Origin: Rhodococcus opacus
GTDB lineage: Bacteria > Actinomycetota > Actinomycetes > Mycobacteriales > Mycobacteriaceae
Assembly: GCF_012396235.1 (NCBI RefSeq)
Contig: NZ_JAAXPA010000007.1
Coordinates: 248,001-312,000 of the forward strand
DNA: 64,000 nucleotides
Direction of reading: 5' to 3'
Shown here: piece by piece, positions 40,486 to 49,468 of the stretch
Numbering within the stretch: position 1 is the first letter of the stretch
Layout: each line of letters opens with the position of its first letter
The notes under the pieces: model-generated
What the model was told of the DNA's origin: nothing
The model's input: the letters and a program-made list of their open reading frames with translations, nothing else
Database searches by the model: none
Translations under genes and position numbers: made by a program

Positions 40486-41199
40486 ATGCCCCCGCGACGA
40501 CCATCGGTGCTGGTCACGAACCTGGCCAACCGGGATCCCGGCAGCTCGCAGACCGTGATCCTGGAGGAGCTGCGCCGGGTGATCCTCAGCGGCGGGGCCC
40601 CGCCGGGCACCCCGATCCCGGTGGACGAGGTGGCCGAGCACTTCGGCGTCAGCCGCATCCCGATCCGGGAGTCGCTGAAGACGCTGATCGGCGAGGGGCT
40701 CGTCGACCACCGGGCCAACGCCGGGTACACGGTCGCCCGGCTGACCGTCGACGAACTCGAGGAGCTCTACCTGGTGCGGGGTGTCCTCGAGTCGGCGGCG
40801 CACTCCGTGGCGATCACCCTCGCCGACGAGGCCGACGACGCACGGGCCCGGGCGACGTACGCGGCACTCGACCGCTCGGTTCTCGAGGACGACCTGACCG
40901 CGTACCACCGGGAGAGCCGTAACTTCCACCTCGCCCTGGCATCGCCGTGCCGGATGCAGCGACTGCTGCACATGTTCGAGTCGGCGTGGAACATCACCGA
41001 GCCCGTGCAGCCGATGTCGCAGGTGGGGACGCCGGCGCGGCTGCAACTTCACCTCGGGCACCGGGACATGCTGGCGGCGTTCCTCGCCCGCGACGCCGCG
41101 GCGTTGAAGGCGGCCACCGACCGGCACAACGAACAACTCGACACGGTGATCGCCGCCCTCCCCACGGACACCGGAATCTTCCGGGACACGCCCGGGTAG
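40486..41199 (+). CDS. GntR-family regulator with FCD domain
   Basis: A 237-residue GntR protein. The winged helix covers ILEELRRVILSGGAPPGTPIPVDEVAEHFGVSRIPIRESLKTL (residues 25-68). The FCD ligand domain has metal-binding histidines in YHRESRNFHLAL and HRDMLAAF. Placed between puuE and the NCS1 permease, it probably controls allantoin uptake and use. A large AT-rich dyad just downstream (41210-41255) may be its operator. Confidence 0.85.
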   Translation: MPPRRPSVLVTNLANRDPGSSQTVILEELRRVILSGGAPPGTPIPVDEVAEHFGVSRIPIRESLKTLIGEGLVDHRANAGYTVARLTVDELEELYLVRGVLESAAHSVAITLADEADDARARATYAALDRSVLEDDLTAYHRESRNFHLALASPCRMQRLLHMFESAWNITEPVQPMSQVGTPARLQLHLGHRDMLAAFLARDAAALKAATDRHNEQLDTVIAALPTDTGIFRDTPG

Positions 41200-41209
41200 G
41201 CCGTCCGGC

Positions 41210-41255
41210 AAGATATATTCTCGGCTCGGAGGGTGCGCCGGCGAGAATATATCTT
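41210..41255. promoter_or_regulatory. AT-rich inverted repeat upstream of NCS1 permease
   Basis: Perfect 14-bp arms AAGATATATTCTCG and CGAGAATATATCTT (41210-41223 and 41242-41255) are separated by 18 bases. The arms are far more AT-rich than the surroundings. A related partial site (GGAAATATCC, 41272-41281) follows. It starts 10 bases after the gntR stop and lies about 125 bases before the permease start, so it could be a two-site operator, a terminator, or both. Confidence 0.5.
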
Positions 41256-41378
41256 CGCCGTCACAACCAGGAAATATCCGAAAACTACTTTTGCTCCCAG
41301 CACTTCGGTGGTGTGCTTTTCACCGAGGCACCCTTACGTCGACGCAGTCGTGTCCGTACTGCACCAGGGAGCGAAACG

Positions 41379-42917
41379 ATGACTCAGACAGCACCCTCCA
41401 ACGAGGGGGAAACCGTCCCCGGTGCACACCTGGCCGGCGCCGGGCTGATCAAGCCCGGCTATCACCCGAGACTCACCAACGACGATCTCGCGCCGCTGAA
41501 GACGCAGTCGTGGTCGTCGTACAACATCTTCGCGTTCTGGATGTCCGACGTGCACAGCGTCGGCGGCTACGTCACCGCGGGCAGCCTGTTCGCGCTCGGA
41601 CTGACCAGCTGGCAGGTCCTCGTCGCGCTGGTGGTCGGCATCGCGATCGTCAACGTGTTCGCGAACCTGGTGGCCAAACCCAGCCAGGTCACCGGCGTCC
41701 CCTACCCGGTCATGTGCCGCAGCGCCTTCGGTGTTCTCGGCGCCAACGTCCCGGCCATCATCCGCGGCCTCATCGCGGTGGCCTGGTACGGAATCCAGAC
41801 GTACCTGGCGTCGCACGCGTTCGTGATCCTCGGCCTGAAGATCTGGCCGGGTCTGGCGCCCTGGGCGGACGTGCACGAGCACGGATTCCTCGGACTGTCG
41901 GCGCTCGGCTGGGCCGGGTTCATGACGATGTGGGTGCTGCAGGCGCTGGTCTTCTGGCGTGGCATGGAGAGCATCCGCAAGTTCATCGACTTCTGCGGCC
42001 CCGCGGTCTACGTGGTGATGCTGATGCTCGCGATCTACCTGATCAGCGAGGCCGGATGGTCGAACATCAGCCTGAACCTCGGCGAGGTGAACTACACCGG
42101 CTGGTCGGCTGTGCCCGTGGTGCTGGGCGCGATCGCCCTTGTCGTGTCGTACTTCTCGGGCCCGATGCTCAACTTCGGCGACTTCTCCCGGTACGGCAAG
42201 ACGTTCGGCGCGGTCAAACGCGGCAACTTCCTCGGCCTCCCGGTGAACTTCCTGTTCTTCTCGATCCTCACCGTCGTCACCGCCTCCGCGACCCTGCCCG
42301 TGTACGGCCGCCTGATCACCGACCCCGTCGAGACGGTCGCGCAGATGGACAACCTGTTCGCCGTCGTCCTCGGCCTCCTCACCTTCATCGTCGCCACCAT
42401 CGGTATCAACATCGTCGCCAACTTCGTCTCCCCGGCATTCGACTTCTCGCACGTCAGCCCGCAGCGCATCAGCTGGCGTACGGGCGGAATGATCGCCGCC
42501 GTCGGATCCGTCCTGATCACACCGTGGAACCTGTACAACAATCCCGAGGTGATCCACTACACGCTCGAGACGCTGGGGGCGTTCATCGGACCGCTGTTCG
42601 GAATCCTCATCGCGGACTACTACCTGGTGCGCAGGCAGCGAGTGATCCTGGACGACATGTTCACCATGTCCGAGGGCGGAACATACTGGTACAAGAAGGG
42701 TTACAACCCCGCTGCGATCATCTCCACCGTCGTCGGCGCCCTGGTCGCGATGATTCCCGTGATCCTCAAGGCCCAGCCGTTCGGACTCGACGTGTGGGGC
42801 ATGGCTGGTGCGGCCCAGTACTCGTGGTTCCTGGGCATGGGTGTCGGATTCGTCTGCTACCTCGGATTGTCCGCCGGCGCCCGTCGTGCGCATCGCACAG
42901 CCCCGATCGAAGCATAG
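41379..42917 (+). CDS. NCS1-family nucleobase/allantoin permease
   Basis: A 512-residue NCS1 transporter with about twelve membrane segments. The N-terminal NDDLAPLKTQSWSSYNIFAFWMSDVHSVGGY region (residues 35-65) and the helix 6-8 motif SYFSGPMLNFGDFSRYGKTF are typical of hydantoin, allantoin and cytosine importers. CAGGGAG lies about seven bases before the ATG. Its place between puuE/gntR and an allantoin-racemase-like gene suggests allantoin or hydantoin uptake. Confidence 0.88.
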   Translation: MTQTAPSNEGETVPGAHLAGAGLIKPGYHPRLTNDDLAPLKTQSWSSYNIFAFWMSDVHSVGGYVTAGSLFALGLTSWQVLVALVVGIAIVNVFANLVAKPSQVTGVPYPVMCRSAFGVLGANVPAIIRGLIAVAWYGIQTYLASHAFVILGLKIWPGLAPWADVHEHGFLGLSALGWAGFMTMWVLQALVFWRGMESIRKFIDFCGPAVYVVMLMLAIYLISEAGWSNISLNLGEVNYTGWSAVPVVLGAIALVVSYFSGPMLNFGDFSRYGKTFGAVKRGNFLGLPVNFLFFSILTVVTASATLPVYGRLITDPVETVAQMDNLFAVVLGLLTFIVATIGINIVANFVSPAFDFSHVSPQRISWRTGGMIAAVGSVLITPWNLYNNPEVIHYTLETLGAFIGPLFGILIADYYLVRRQRVILDDMFTMSEGGTYWYKKGYNPAAIISTVVGALVAMIPVILKAQPFGLDVWGMAGAAQYSWFLGMGVGFVCYLGLSAGARRAHRTAPIEA

Positions 42918-42927
42918 GTCGACGAAC

Positions 42928-43656
42928 GTGCACATCAAGATCATCAATCCCAACACCACCCAGTCGATGACCGACAAGATCGGCGACTGCGCCCGCTCCG
43001 TCGCGGGGCCGGGGACGCTCGTCGAGGCGGTGAGCCCGCAGATGGGTCCCGCTTCGATCGAGAGTCACTACGACGAAGCACTCAGTGTCCCCGGGCTTCT
43101 CGAGGAGATCGCGCGCGGCGAGGAGGCCGGGGTGGACGGCTACGTGATCGCCTGCTTCGGCGACCCGGGCCTCGACGCGGCTCGCGAACTGGCCTCCGGG
43201 CCCGTGCTCGGGATCGCGGAGGCGGCCATGCACGCTGCGAGCTTCCTCGGCCGTGGCTTCAGCGTCGTCACGACCCTGGGACGTACCCGGGGCCGGGCCT
43301 GGGAACTGGCCGAACGGTATGGAATGCAACGGTTCTGCCTCGGGGTGCACGCGTGCGAGATCGCCGTGCTCGACCTCGACCGCGACCCGGATGCGGTGAA
43401 GGTGATCACCGAGGCCTGCCGGGTCGCCCGCGACGAGGACGGTTCGGACGCGATCGTGCTGGGGTGCGCGGGCATGGCGGACCTGTGCGCCGTCATCTCG
43501 GCGGAACTCGGGGTGCCGGTCGTCGACGGCGTGGCGGCGGCCACCCTCATGGTGCAGTCCCTCGTGACGCTCGGATTGCGGACCGGCGCGCACGGAGAAT
43601 TCGCGGCTCCCCTGCCCAAGAAGTACACCGGACTGCTCGAGGGTTTCGGCCGCTGA
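42928..43656 (+). CDS. Allantoin/hydantoin racemase
   Basis: A 242-residue Asp/Glu/hydantoin racemase. The two catalytic cysteines appear in VIACFGDPGLDAAR (near 75) and VLGCAGMADL (near 187), and the N-terminal INPNTTQSMTDKI is characteristic. In a ureide cluster the likely job is interconverting allantoin enantiomers so that PuuE can use both. Hydantoin racemase remains possible. Start GTG 42928, 10 bases after the permease stop. Confidence 0.82.
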   Translation: MHIKIINPNTTQSMTDKIGDCARSVAGPGTLVEAVSPQMGPASIESHYDEALSVPGLLEEIARGEEAGVDGYVIACFGDPGLDAARELASGPVLGIAEAAMHAASFLGRGFSVVTTLGRTRGRAWELAERYGMQRFCLGVHACEIAVLDLDRDPDAVKVITEACRVARDEDGSDAIVLGCAGMADLCAVISAELGVPVVDGVAAATLMVQSLVTLGLRTGAHGEFAAPLPKKYTGLLEGFGR

Positions 43657-43659
43657 CGG

Positions 43660-44223
43660 TCAGAAGGACGGCGGGGTGCTCGTGATGAGGAACCGCGCGG
43701 GTTCCGCGGCGTCGTTGAACCACCGGTGCGGCACGGTGGCCGGGTAGTACAGCGTGTCTCCCCGGTCGAGCACGTAACTCTCCTCGACGCCGACCTCCAC
43801 CCGAATGCTGCCGTCGATGACGTAGATGAACTCCTCGCCTGCGTGTTCGGTGTGTTCGCCGGCCTGCGAACCCGGTTGCGCCGTCACTTCATTCGGTTCC
43901 ATCGCGCGCACGCCCGTGGAGCAGAACCGCAGCACGGCGCCGTCCGACAACGCGAATCGCCTGCCCTCCCGGCTGCGCACGAGGCTGGTGGGCGTGCGCG
44001 CGCCCTGTTCGAGCAGGGCGTGCGCCGTGGTTCCCAGCACCTGGGCCACCCGGTGCAGATTCATGACGCTCGGCACCGAGTGGCCGTTCTCCGCCTGACT
44101 CAGGAACGGCTGCGACAGTCCCGTTTTGGCCGCCACGTCGCGCAGGGTCAGTCCCGCGTCACGCCGGGCCGACCTGATCGCCGCGCCGATGGCGACGGCC
44201 AGCGTGCGTTGATCCTCGTCCAT
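43660..44223 (-). CDS. XRE-family regulator with C-terminal cupin domain
   Basis: A 187-residue regulator. The N-terminal helix-turn-helix is AIRSARRDAGLTLRDVAAKTGLSQPFLSQAENGHSVPS (residues 14-51). The C-terminal cupin has GEHTEHAGEEFIYVIDG and YYPATVPHRWFN with metal-type histidines. ATG 44223 has no ribosome binding site, but a possible -10 (TAGCGT) lies seven bases before it, suggesting a leaderless transcript. It is divergent from the NCS2 permease operon and its stop abuts the racemase stop. Confidence 0.82.
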   Translation of the reverse strand: MDEDQRTLAVAIGAAIRSARRDAGLTLRDVAAKTGLSQPFLSQAENGHSVPSVMNLHRVAQVLGTTAHALLEQGARTPTSLVRSREGRRFALSDGAVLRFCSTGVRAMEPNEVTAQPGSQAGEHTEHAGEEFIYVIDGSIRVEVGVEESYVLDRGDTLYYPATVPHRWFNDAAEPARFLITSTPPSF

Positions 44224-44239
44224 GAGGCGAACGCTAGCA

Positions 44240-44272
44240 CCGTGTTTCGCGGAACCGCGACTGATAACACGG
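44240..44272. promoter_or_regulatory. Candidate operator for the XRE-cupin regulator
   Basis: A 14-base palindrome, TCGCGG-AA-CCGCGA (44247-44260), is flanked by CCGTGTT (44240-44246) and its complement AACACGG (44266-44272). It lies 17 bases upstream of the XRE start and about 90 upstream of the permease start. Confidence 0.45.
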
Positions 44273-44363
44273 ACGAAACGAAATTGACCCTGCTGAGAAA
44301 AGATTGGCGTGCTCAATAGAACGTGAACTCGAACGCTCCCTTCACTCGGACGGAGATCGACCC

Positions 44364-45746
44364 ATGTCCTTCCACGCAGTCGACCAGCGCCTGCCCTTGG
44401 TGCGGCAAGCGGCCTTCGGTCTGCAGCACGTGCTCATCATGTACACCGGCTGCATTACCGTCCCGTTGGTCTTCGGTGCCGCAGTAGGACTCGACAAGTC
44501 CACCGTCGCGTTGCTGATCAGCGCCGACCTTCTGATCGCCGGCATCATCACGATGATCCAGAGCCTCGGGGTGGGTAAGCTGGCCGGCGCACGGTTACCG
44601 ATCGTCTGTGGTGCCACGTTCGCCGGGCTGACTCCGATGATCCTCATCGCCAAGGAATACGGGCTTCAGGCGGTGTACGGCTCGATGCTCGCAGGCGGCC
44701 TCGTCGGACTCGCCCTCGCCGTACCCTTCGCGCGGCTGATCCGGTTCTTCCCACCGCTGGTCACCGGGGTCGTCCTCACCGTCGTCGGCATCTCCCTGAT
44801 CGGCGTCGCCGCCGGCCTCATCGTCGGAAACGATCCGACGGCAGACGGTTTCGCGGATCCCGGCAACATCATGCTCGCCGGTGTGGTCGTGCTCGTCGCG
44901 ATCGCCTTCCTCTGCCTCGGCCGCGGGATCTGGACCCAGCTCGGCGTGCTCCTCGCCCTCGCGATCGGCACGCTCGTCGCGATTCCGATGGGCCTGATCG
45001 ACCTGGGCGGCGTCTCCGGCAGCCCCTGGTTCGGCATCACCGCTCCGTTCCACTTCGGCGCACCGGAGTTCCCGATCACGGCGGTGGTGGCGATGAGCAT
45101 CGTGATGGCCGTGGTGTTCGCGGAGTCGACGGCGAGCATGCTGGCTCTCGGCGAGATCACCGGAAAGCCCCTCGCCAAGGGCGACGTGGCCCGCGGCCTC
45201 GTCGGCGATGCACTGTCCGGCGTACTCGGCGGCATCTTCAACGCGTTCGTCGACACGATCTTCACGCAGAACGTCGGAGCCGTCGCCACCACCCGCGTCC
45301 ACAGCCGGTACGTGACGGCCACCAGCGGTGCGATCCTGATCGTCCTCGGACTGATCCCGAAGATGGGTACCGTCGTCGCGGCCCTGCCCGCGCCGGTCGT
45401 CGGCGGTGTCGGCATCATCCTGTTCTCGACGGTCGCGGTGGTGGGGATGAACACGCTCCGCAAGGTGGATCTCAGCGACCGGATCAACACCACCATCGTC
45501 GCGGTGTCGGTGGGCATCGGCCTGCTCCCCGAGTTCGCCGAGGGCATGTTCGAGCACTTCAACTCGTCCGCCCAGATCCTGCTCGGCAGCGGCATCACAC
45601 TCGCCGCCATCTCCGCGTTCTCCCTGAACCTGCTGTTCAACCACACCCGGATCGGCGCCGCCGCCCGCGCCGCCTCCGCACCCGTCATCGCAACCGACCC
45701 CGTTCCCCCGACCTCCGAGGAGCCGCATGTTGCCGCCCGTGCCTGA
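44364..45746 (+). CDS. NCS2-family purine (xanthine/urate type) permease
   Basis: A 460-residue nucleobase:cation symporter-2 with about twelve to fourteen membrane segments. Key family motifs are present: GATFAGLTPMILIAKEYG, the acidic helix-8 motif FAESTASMLALGEITG and FTQNVGAVATTRVHSRYV, which belong to the xanthine/urate rather than the uracil branch. CGGAGA lies eight bases before ATG 44364. It opens the long purine operon running to 55601 and its end overlaps the next gene by 20 bases. Confidence 0.88.
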   Translation: MSFHAVDQRLPLVRQAAFGLQHVLIMYTGCITVPLVFGAAVGLDKSTVALLISADLLIAGIITMIQSLGVGKLAGARLPIVCGATFAGLTPMILIAKEYGLQAVYGSMLAGGLVGLALAVPFARLIRFFPPLVTGVVLTVVGISLIGVAAGLIVGNDPTADGFADPGNIMLAGVVVLVAIAFLCLGRGIWTQLGVLLALAIGTLVAIPMGLIDLGGVSGSPWFGITAPFHFGAPEFPITAVVAMSIVMAVVFAESTASMLALGEITGKPLAKGDVARGLVGDALSGVLGGIFNAFVDTIFTQNVGAVATTRVHSRYVTATSGAILIVLGLIPKMGTVVAALPAPVVGGVGIILFSTVAVVGMNTLRKVDLSDRINTTIVAVSVGIGLLPEFAEGMFEHFNSSAQILLGSGITLAAISAFSLNLLFNHTRIGAAARAASAPVIATDPVPPTSEEPHVAARA

Positions 45747-46791
45747 GCCGTTCGACGTCCACGTCATCGACATCTCCCCGTACGTGACCGGCGGGTCCGA
45801 CACGGAACGCGCCCGGGTGGCGCGCGAAATCGACTCGGCCTGCGCCACTGTCGGATTCATCCAGATCTTCGGTCACGGCATCCCCGAACCGGTGATCGAG
45901 GGACTCGCCGGCGCCGTCGACGACTTCTTCGCGCTGCCCCTGGAGACGAAGAAGACGTATCGCGTGGAGGGCGCCAACCGCGGGTACAGTCCGCCGAAGA
46001 GCGAGTCGCTCAGCCTCAGCCTGGGCGTCGAATCGGCCACCCGGATGAACGACTTCTTCGAGGCCTACAACGTCGGAACGGAGGCCCGGTCGTTCCCGGA
46101 GCTGGACCTGTCCGAGGACGACTACGGACTGAACGTGTGGCCGGAGGTGCCCTCCTTCACGGACAGCGTGCAGGCCTACTACGCGCACGGCGAGCGCGTC
46201 GCCCGCACCCTGACACGGATCTTCGCCGACGCCCTCGGGCTCGATCCGGGCTTCTTCACCGCCCTGACCGACCATTCCATCGACGTCCTCCGCATGAACA
46301 ACTACGCGCTGCCGGAGGGCGGCGTCACCCTCGACGGCGAGCTGACCGGCATGGGTGAGCACACCGACTTCGGACTGGTCACCGTGCTGTGGGCCGATCG
46401 CGTGGCAGGCCTGCAGGTGCTCGGGCGCGACGAGCGCTGGCACGATGTGAGCCCCGCGGAGGGCGCACTGCTCGTCAACCTGGGCGACCTCACCGCCCGG
46501 CTCACGAACGACCGGTGGATGTCGACGCTGCACCGGGTGACTCCGCCCGTCGTCGACGGAACGATCAAGCGCCGGCGATCGGCGGCGTTCTTCCACGACG
46601 GCAACGTCGACGCGGTGATCGCGACCCTGCCGGGACTGTGCGAACACTCCGACGACGGATACGCACCGGTGACGGTCCGTGAGCACATCAAGGCGAAACT
46701 GGCGGGTTCGCGTCACGGCAAGAAGAACACGGCCGCGGGACGGGAGGCCGAGCGGGTCCTCGCCGCGGCGGACCGGGTGGCCGCCCGGTGA
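45727..46791 (+). CDS. Fe(II)/2-oxoglutarate-dependent oxygenase, isopenicillin-N-synthase-like
   Basis: A 354-residue member of the IPNS/flavanone-hydroxylase-like DIOX family. The N-terminal DIOX_N block includes VGFIQIFGHGIPEPVI. Iron ligands are H and D in GMGEHTDFGLVTVL and H in STLHRVTPP; the 2-oxoglutarate arginine is likely in KRRRSAAFF. GAGGAG lies before ATG 45727, inside the permease 3' end. Tight coupling to a purine permease suggests oxidation of a purine, methylpurine or related nucleobase. No member with this context is known to me. Confidence 0.8.
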   Translation: MLPPVPEPFDVHVIDISPYVTGGSDTERARVAREIDSACATVGFIQIFGHGIPEPVIEGLAGAVDDFFALPLETKKTYRVEGANRGYSPPKSESLSLSLGVESATRMNDFFEAYNVGTEARSFPELDLSEDDYGLNVWPEVPSFTDSVQAYYAHGERVARTLTRIFADALGLDPGFFTALTDHSIDVLRMNNYALPEGGVTLDGELTGMGEHTDFGLVTVLWADRVAGLQVLGRDERWHDVSPAEGALLVNLGDLTARLTNDRWMSTLHRVTPPVVDGTIKRRRSAAFFHDGNVDAVIATLPGLCEHSDDGYAPVTVREHIKAKLAGSRHGKKNTAAGREAERVLAAADRVAAR

Positions 46792-48911
46792 CCCGTGGGC
46801 ACGTCGTATTGATCCACGGCGCCTGGGCGGGCAGCTGGGTGTGGGACACAATTCTGGAGCCGTTGCGCGACAGCGGGTACGAGCCGCACGCACTCGACCT
46901 TCCCTGCGTGGGAAACTGGCCGGACGGTGCGCGAACCGATCTGGACGCAGTGACGGATGTCGTCGTGGCGCACATCGTTTCGCTGGACGGGCCCGTGTTC
47001 GTGGTCGGTCACTCCGGAGGCGGCATCGTGACCACCCAGGTGGCCGAGCGCCTTCCGCACCGGATCTCGGGTGTGGCGTACGTCGCCGGAATGATGCTGC
47101 CGTCGGGAAGCAACTTCGGCGACCTCTGCGCAGACCTGCGCCTACCGGAACCGGTCGGGATCTCGGCCTGGCTGCAGTCGACCCCCGACGGATCCGGGAC
47201 CATCGTGCCGCCGGAAGCCGCGGCCGCCGTGTTCTTTCACGAATCGTCGGCCGGTGATGCGATCACTGCTGCTCGAAAGCTGCTGCCGCAACTCGAGACT
47301 GCACGTCTCATGGCCCCGGTGTGGACGCCGGAGCGGTTCGGCTCCGTCCCCCGCCTGTACGTGGAGGCGACGCTCGACCGTTCGGTGCCGCTCGTGACGC
47401 AGCGTGCGATGCAGGACCGGGTGCCGGGCGCGCGGGTGGTGACGTTGGACAGCGATCACGCCCCGCAACTGTCGGCGCGCGAGGCCCTGCTCGCGGCACT
47501 CGTCGACTTCTGCGCCTGCGTCGGCCCGAGACCTACCCGTGTCCGGCGGGCGCGAACCAGCCGCACTCCCGAGAACCCATGGAGGATGCGGATGCATCCC
47601 GATCTGATTTCCGATGTCACCGTCTACGCGAAGGGCCGCTGGCTGCCGCACCGCGACGTCCTGATCGCCGACGGTCTGATCACCGAGATCCGCCCGACCG
47701 CTCCGGCACCGTCGGGGGCCACGGCGGTCGACGGTGCCGGGGCGTACCTGATCCCCGGATTCGTCAACACCCACACCCACCTGCAGCAGTCGTTGATGCG
47801 CGGCATCGGCGAGGGGCAGCCGCTGCTCAGCTGGCTGCAGACCGTGGGTGCGGAATCCGCGGTCATCACCCCGGATCGGGCCTACCTGGCCGCGGTCGCC
47901 GCGAGCCTCGACGCCCTGCGCAGCGGCACCACGACGCTGGTCGAGCACATGTGGCCGCATCCGTCTCCGGACGTGCACGACGCGGTGCTGCGCGCCCTGG
48001 AAGACACCGGCGTGCGGGCACTCCTCGGCCGCGGAGTGGCGGACCGCGCGGACACAACGCGCAAGTGGGGCGTCGACCCGCGCCTCCTGCAGCCGCTGCC
48101 CGGGGTGCTCGAGCACACCGACCAGCTGGTCAAGCAGGCCGACGGCACACGCGTCACGGTCGGTCTGGCCGTCCCCAACCCCCGGTCGCTGACACCGGAG
48201 GGGATGGCGGCGGTGCGGCAGTTAGCGGGCGAACGCGACATGACCGTGTCGATCCACCTGCTGGAGACCCCCACCGACGACGTGATGTGCCGCGAACACG
48301 TCGGCGCGGGCGCGGTCGACTACCTCGACACGAACGGGTTCCTGTGGGACCGGTTGCTCGCTGTGCACTGCTGCGAACTCGACGCCCACGGGCGCGCGGT
48401 GCTGGCCCGCCGCGGTGTGGCCGTCTCGTACAACCCGATGAGCAACATGCGTCTCGGCAGCGGCGTCGCCCCCGTCCCGGAGATGCTCGAGGCGGGCATC
48501 GCGGTCGGGCTCGGCGTCGACGGCGCCGCCAGCAACGACACCCAGGACATGCTCGAAACGCTGCGCATGGGCGCCTACGTGCAGCGGGCGCATCGCAAGA
48601 CGGCCGACCTGTTCGGATTCGACGCCATGATGGACCTCGCGACGAACGGCGCGAACGAGAATCTCGGTTTCGCGTCCCGCCCGAACGGTGTGGCCGTCGG
48701 CGGCACGGCCGACCTGACCCTGATCCGCTTCGAGCGCGACTTCGGTTGCCTGCCCGTCCGCGACCCGGGCGCGACACTGTTGACCACCGGGAGCCGGCAG
48801 ATCGTCGACACCGTGCTGGTCGACGGCGAAGTCCTGATCCGGGACGGACACAGCACCAGGGTCGACGAAGCAGGGCTTATCGCCGAATTGACCGCCACCG
48901 GTGCGCCATAG
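46788..48911 (+). CDS. Single open frame joining an alpha/beta hydrolase and an amidohydrolase
   Basis: A 707-codon frame. Residues 1-245 form a complete EstA/salicylate-esterase-like alpha/beta hydrolase: oxyanion LIHGAWAGSWVW, nucleophile in VGHSGGG, histidine in DSDHAPQLS. Residues 269-707 form a complete metal-dependent amidohydrolase of the AtzA/TrzN/8-oxoguanine deaminase type: NTHTHLQQ, VHCCELD, GLGVDGAASND. The joining stretch is Arg/Ser/Thr-rich and looks like translated spacer. A good ribosome binding site precedes an internal ATG at 47592, so the amidohydrolase is probably also made alone. The GTG start overlaps the oxygenase stop. Either a recent loss of a stop codon or a true fusion is possible. 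Confidence 0.7.
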   Translation: MTRGHVVLIHGAWAGSWVWDTILEPLRDSGYEPHALDLPCVGNWPDGARTDLDAVTDVVVAHIVSLDGPVFVVGHSGGGIVTTQVAERLPHRISGVAYVAGMMLPSGSNFGDLCADLRLPEPVGISAWLQSTPDGSGTIVPPEAAAAVFFHESSAGDAITAARKLLPQLETARLMAPVWTPERFGSVPRLYVEATLDRSVPLVTQRAMQDRVPGARVVTLDSDHAPQLSAREALLAALVDFCACVGPRPTRVRRARTSRTPENPWRMRMHPDLISDVTVYAKGRWLPHRDVLIADGLITEIRPTAPAPSGATAVDGAGAYLIPGFVNTHTHLQQSLMRGIGEGQPLLSWLQTVGAESAVITPDRAYLAAVAASLDALRSGTTTLVEHMWPHPSPDVHDAVLRALEDTGVRALLGRGVADRADTTRKWGVDPRLLQPLPGVLEHTDQLVKQADGTRVTVGLAVPNPRSLTPEGMAAVRQLAGERDMTVSIHLLETPTDDVMCREHVGAGAVDYLDTNGFLWDRLLAVHCCELDAHGRAVLARRGVAVSYNPMSNMRLGSGVAPVPEMLEAGIAVGLGVDGAASNDTQDMLETLRMGAYVQRAHRKTADLFGFDAMMDLATNGANENLGFASRPNGVAVGGTADLTLIRFERDFGCLPVRDPGATLLTTGSRQIVDTVLVDGEVLIRDGHSTRVDEAGLIAELTATGAP
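47581..47594 (+). promoter_or_regulatory. Internal ribosome binding site and start for the amidohydrolase half
   Basis: GGAGG (47581-47585) lies six bases before ATG 47592, followed by codons for MHPDLISDVTVY, the normal beginning of this amidohydrolase family. Initiation here would give a 439-residue protein ending at 48911. Confidence 0.65.
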
Positions 48912-48955
48912 TGGTAGCCAGAGGTACCGAAAAGGCGCACGAGAGAGGAGCCTTC

Positions 48956-49468
48956 ATGACCGAACCGCCCGGCCTGATCGCGTTCAACGCACTGAGCGAC
49001 GCGCGGGCCGTCGATCTGCTCGTGCAGTGCTGCTCGTCGACGGTGTGGGCGCAGCGGATGGCCGCCGGCCGTCCGTTTCCGTCCGCCGACGCGCTGTACA
49101 CCGCCGCCGAAAACGTGCTCGGCGACCTGAGGGAGTCCGAGATCGACGCGGCCCTGGCCGGCCATCCGAGGATCGGCGACCGGGCGGACAACCCGTCGTC
49201 CGCTCGCGAACAGTCGGCGGTCGCCGCCGCCGACGACGACGTCCGCGCGCGCCTGCGGGCCGGGAACGAGGAGTACGAGCAGAAGTTCGGGCACGTCTAC
49301 CTGGTGTGCGCGTCCGGTCGGTCGGCGCACGAACTGCTGGGCGTGCTGCGCGACCGCCTCGGCAACGACAGTGTCACGGAGCGCAAGATCCTGCGGACCG
49401 AGCTGGCCGCCATCAACCGGATACGCCTCGAACGCCTTCTCGGCGAGATCGGAGACACGGCACACTGA
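48956..49468 (+). CDS. uraD: OHCU decarboxylase
   Basis: A 170-residue 2-oxo-4-hydroxy-4-carboxy-5-ureidoimidazoline decarboxylase. The diagnostic motifs HPRIGDR (near residue 70) and EYEQKFGHVYLVCASGRSAHELL (near 103-125) are present. It converts OHCU to S-allantoin, the third step from urate. GAGGAG lies before the ATG. It overlaps the HIU hydrolase start by one base (TGATG). Confidence 0.93.
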   Translation: MTEPPGLIAFNALSDARAVDLLVQCCSSTVWAQRMAAGRPFPSADALYTAAENVLGDLRESEIDAALAGHPRIGDRADNPSSAREQSAVAAADDDVRARLRAGNEEYEQKFGHVYLVCASGRSAHELLGVLRDRLGNDSVTERKILRTELAAINRIRLERLLGEIGDTAH

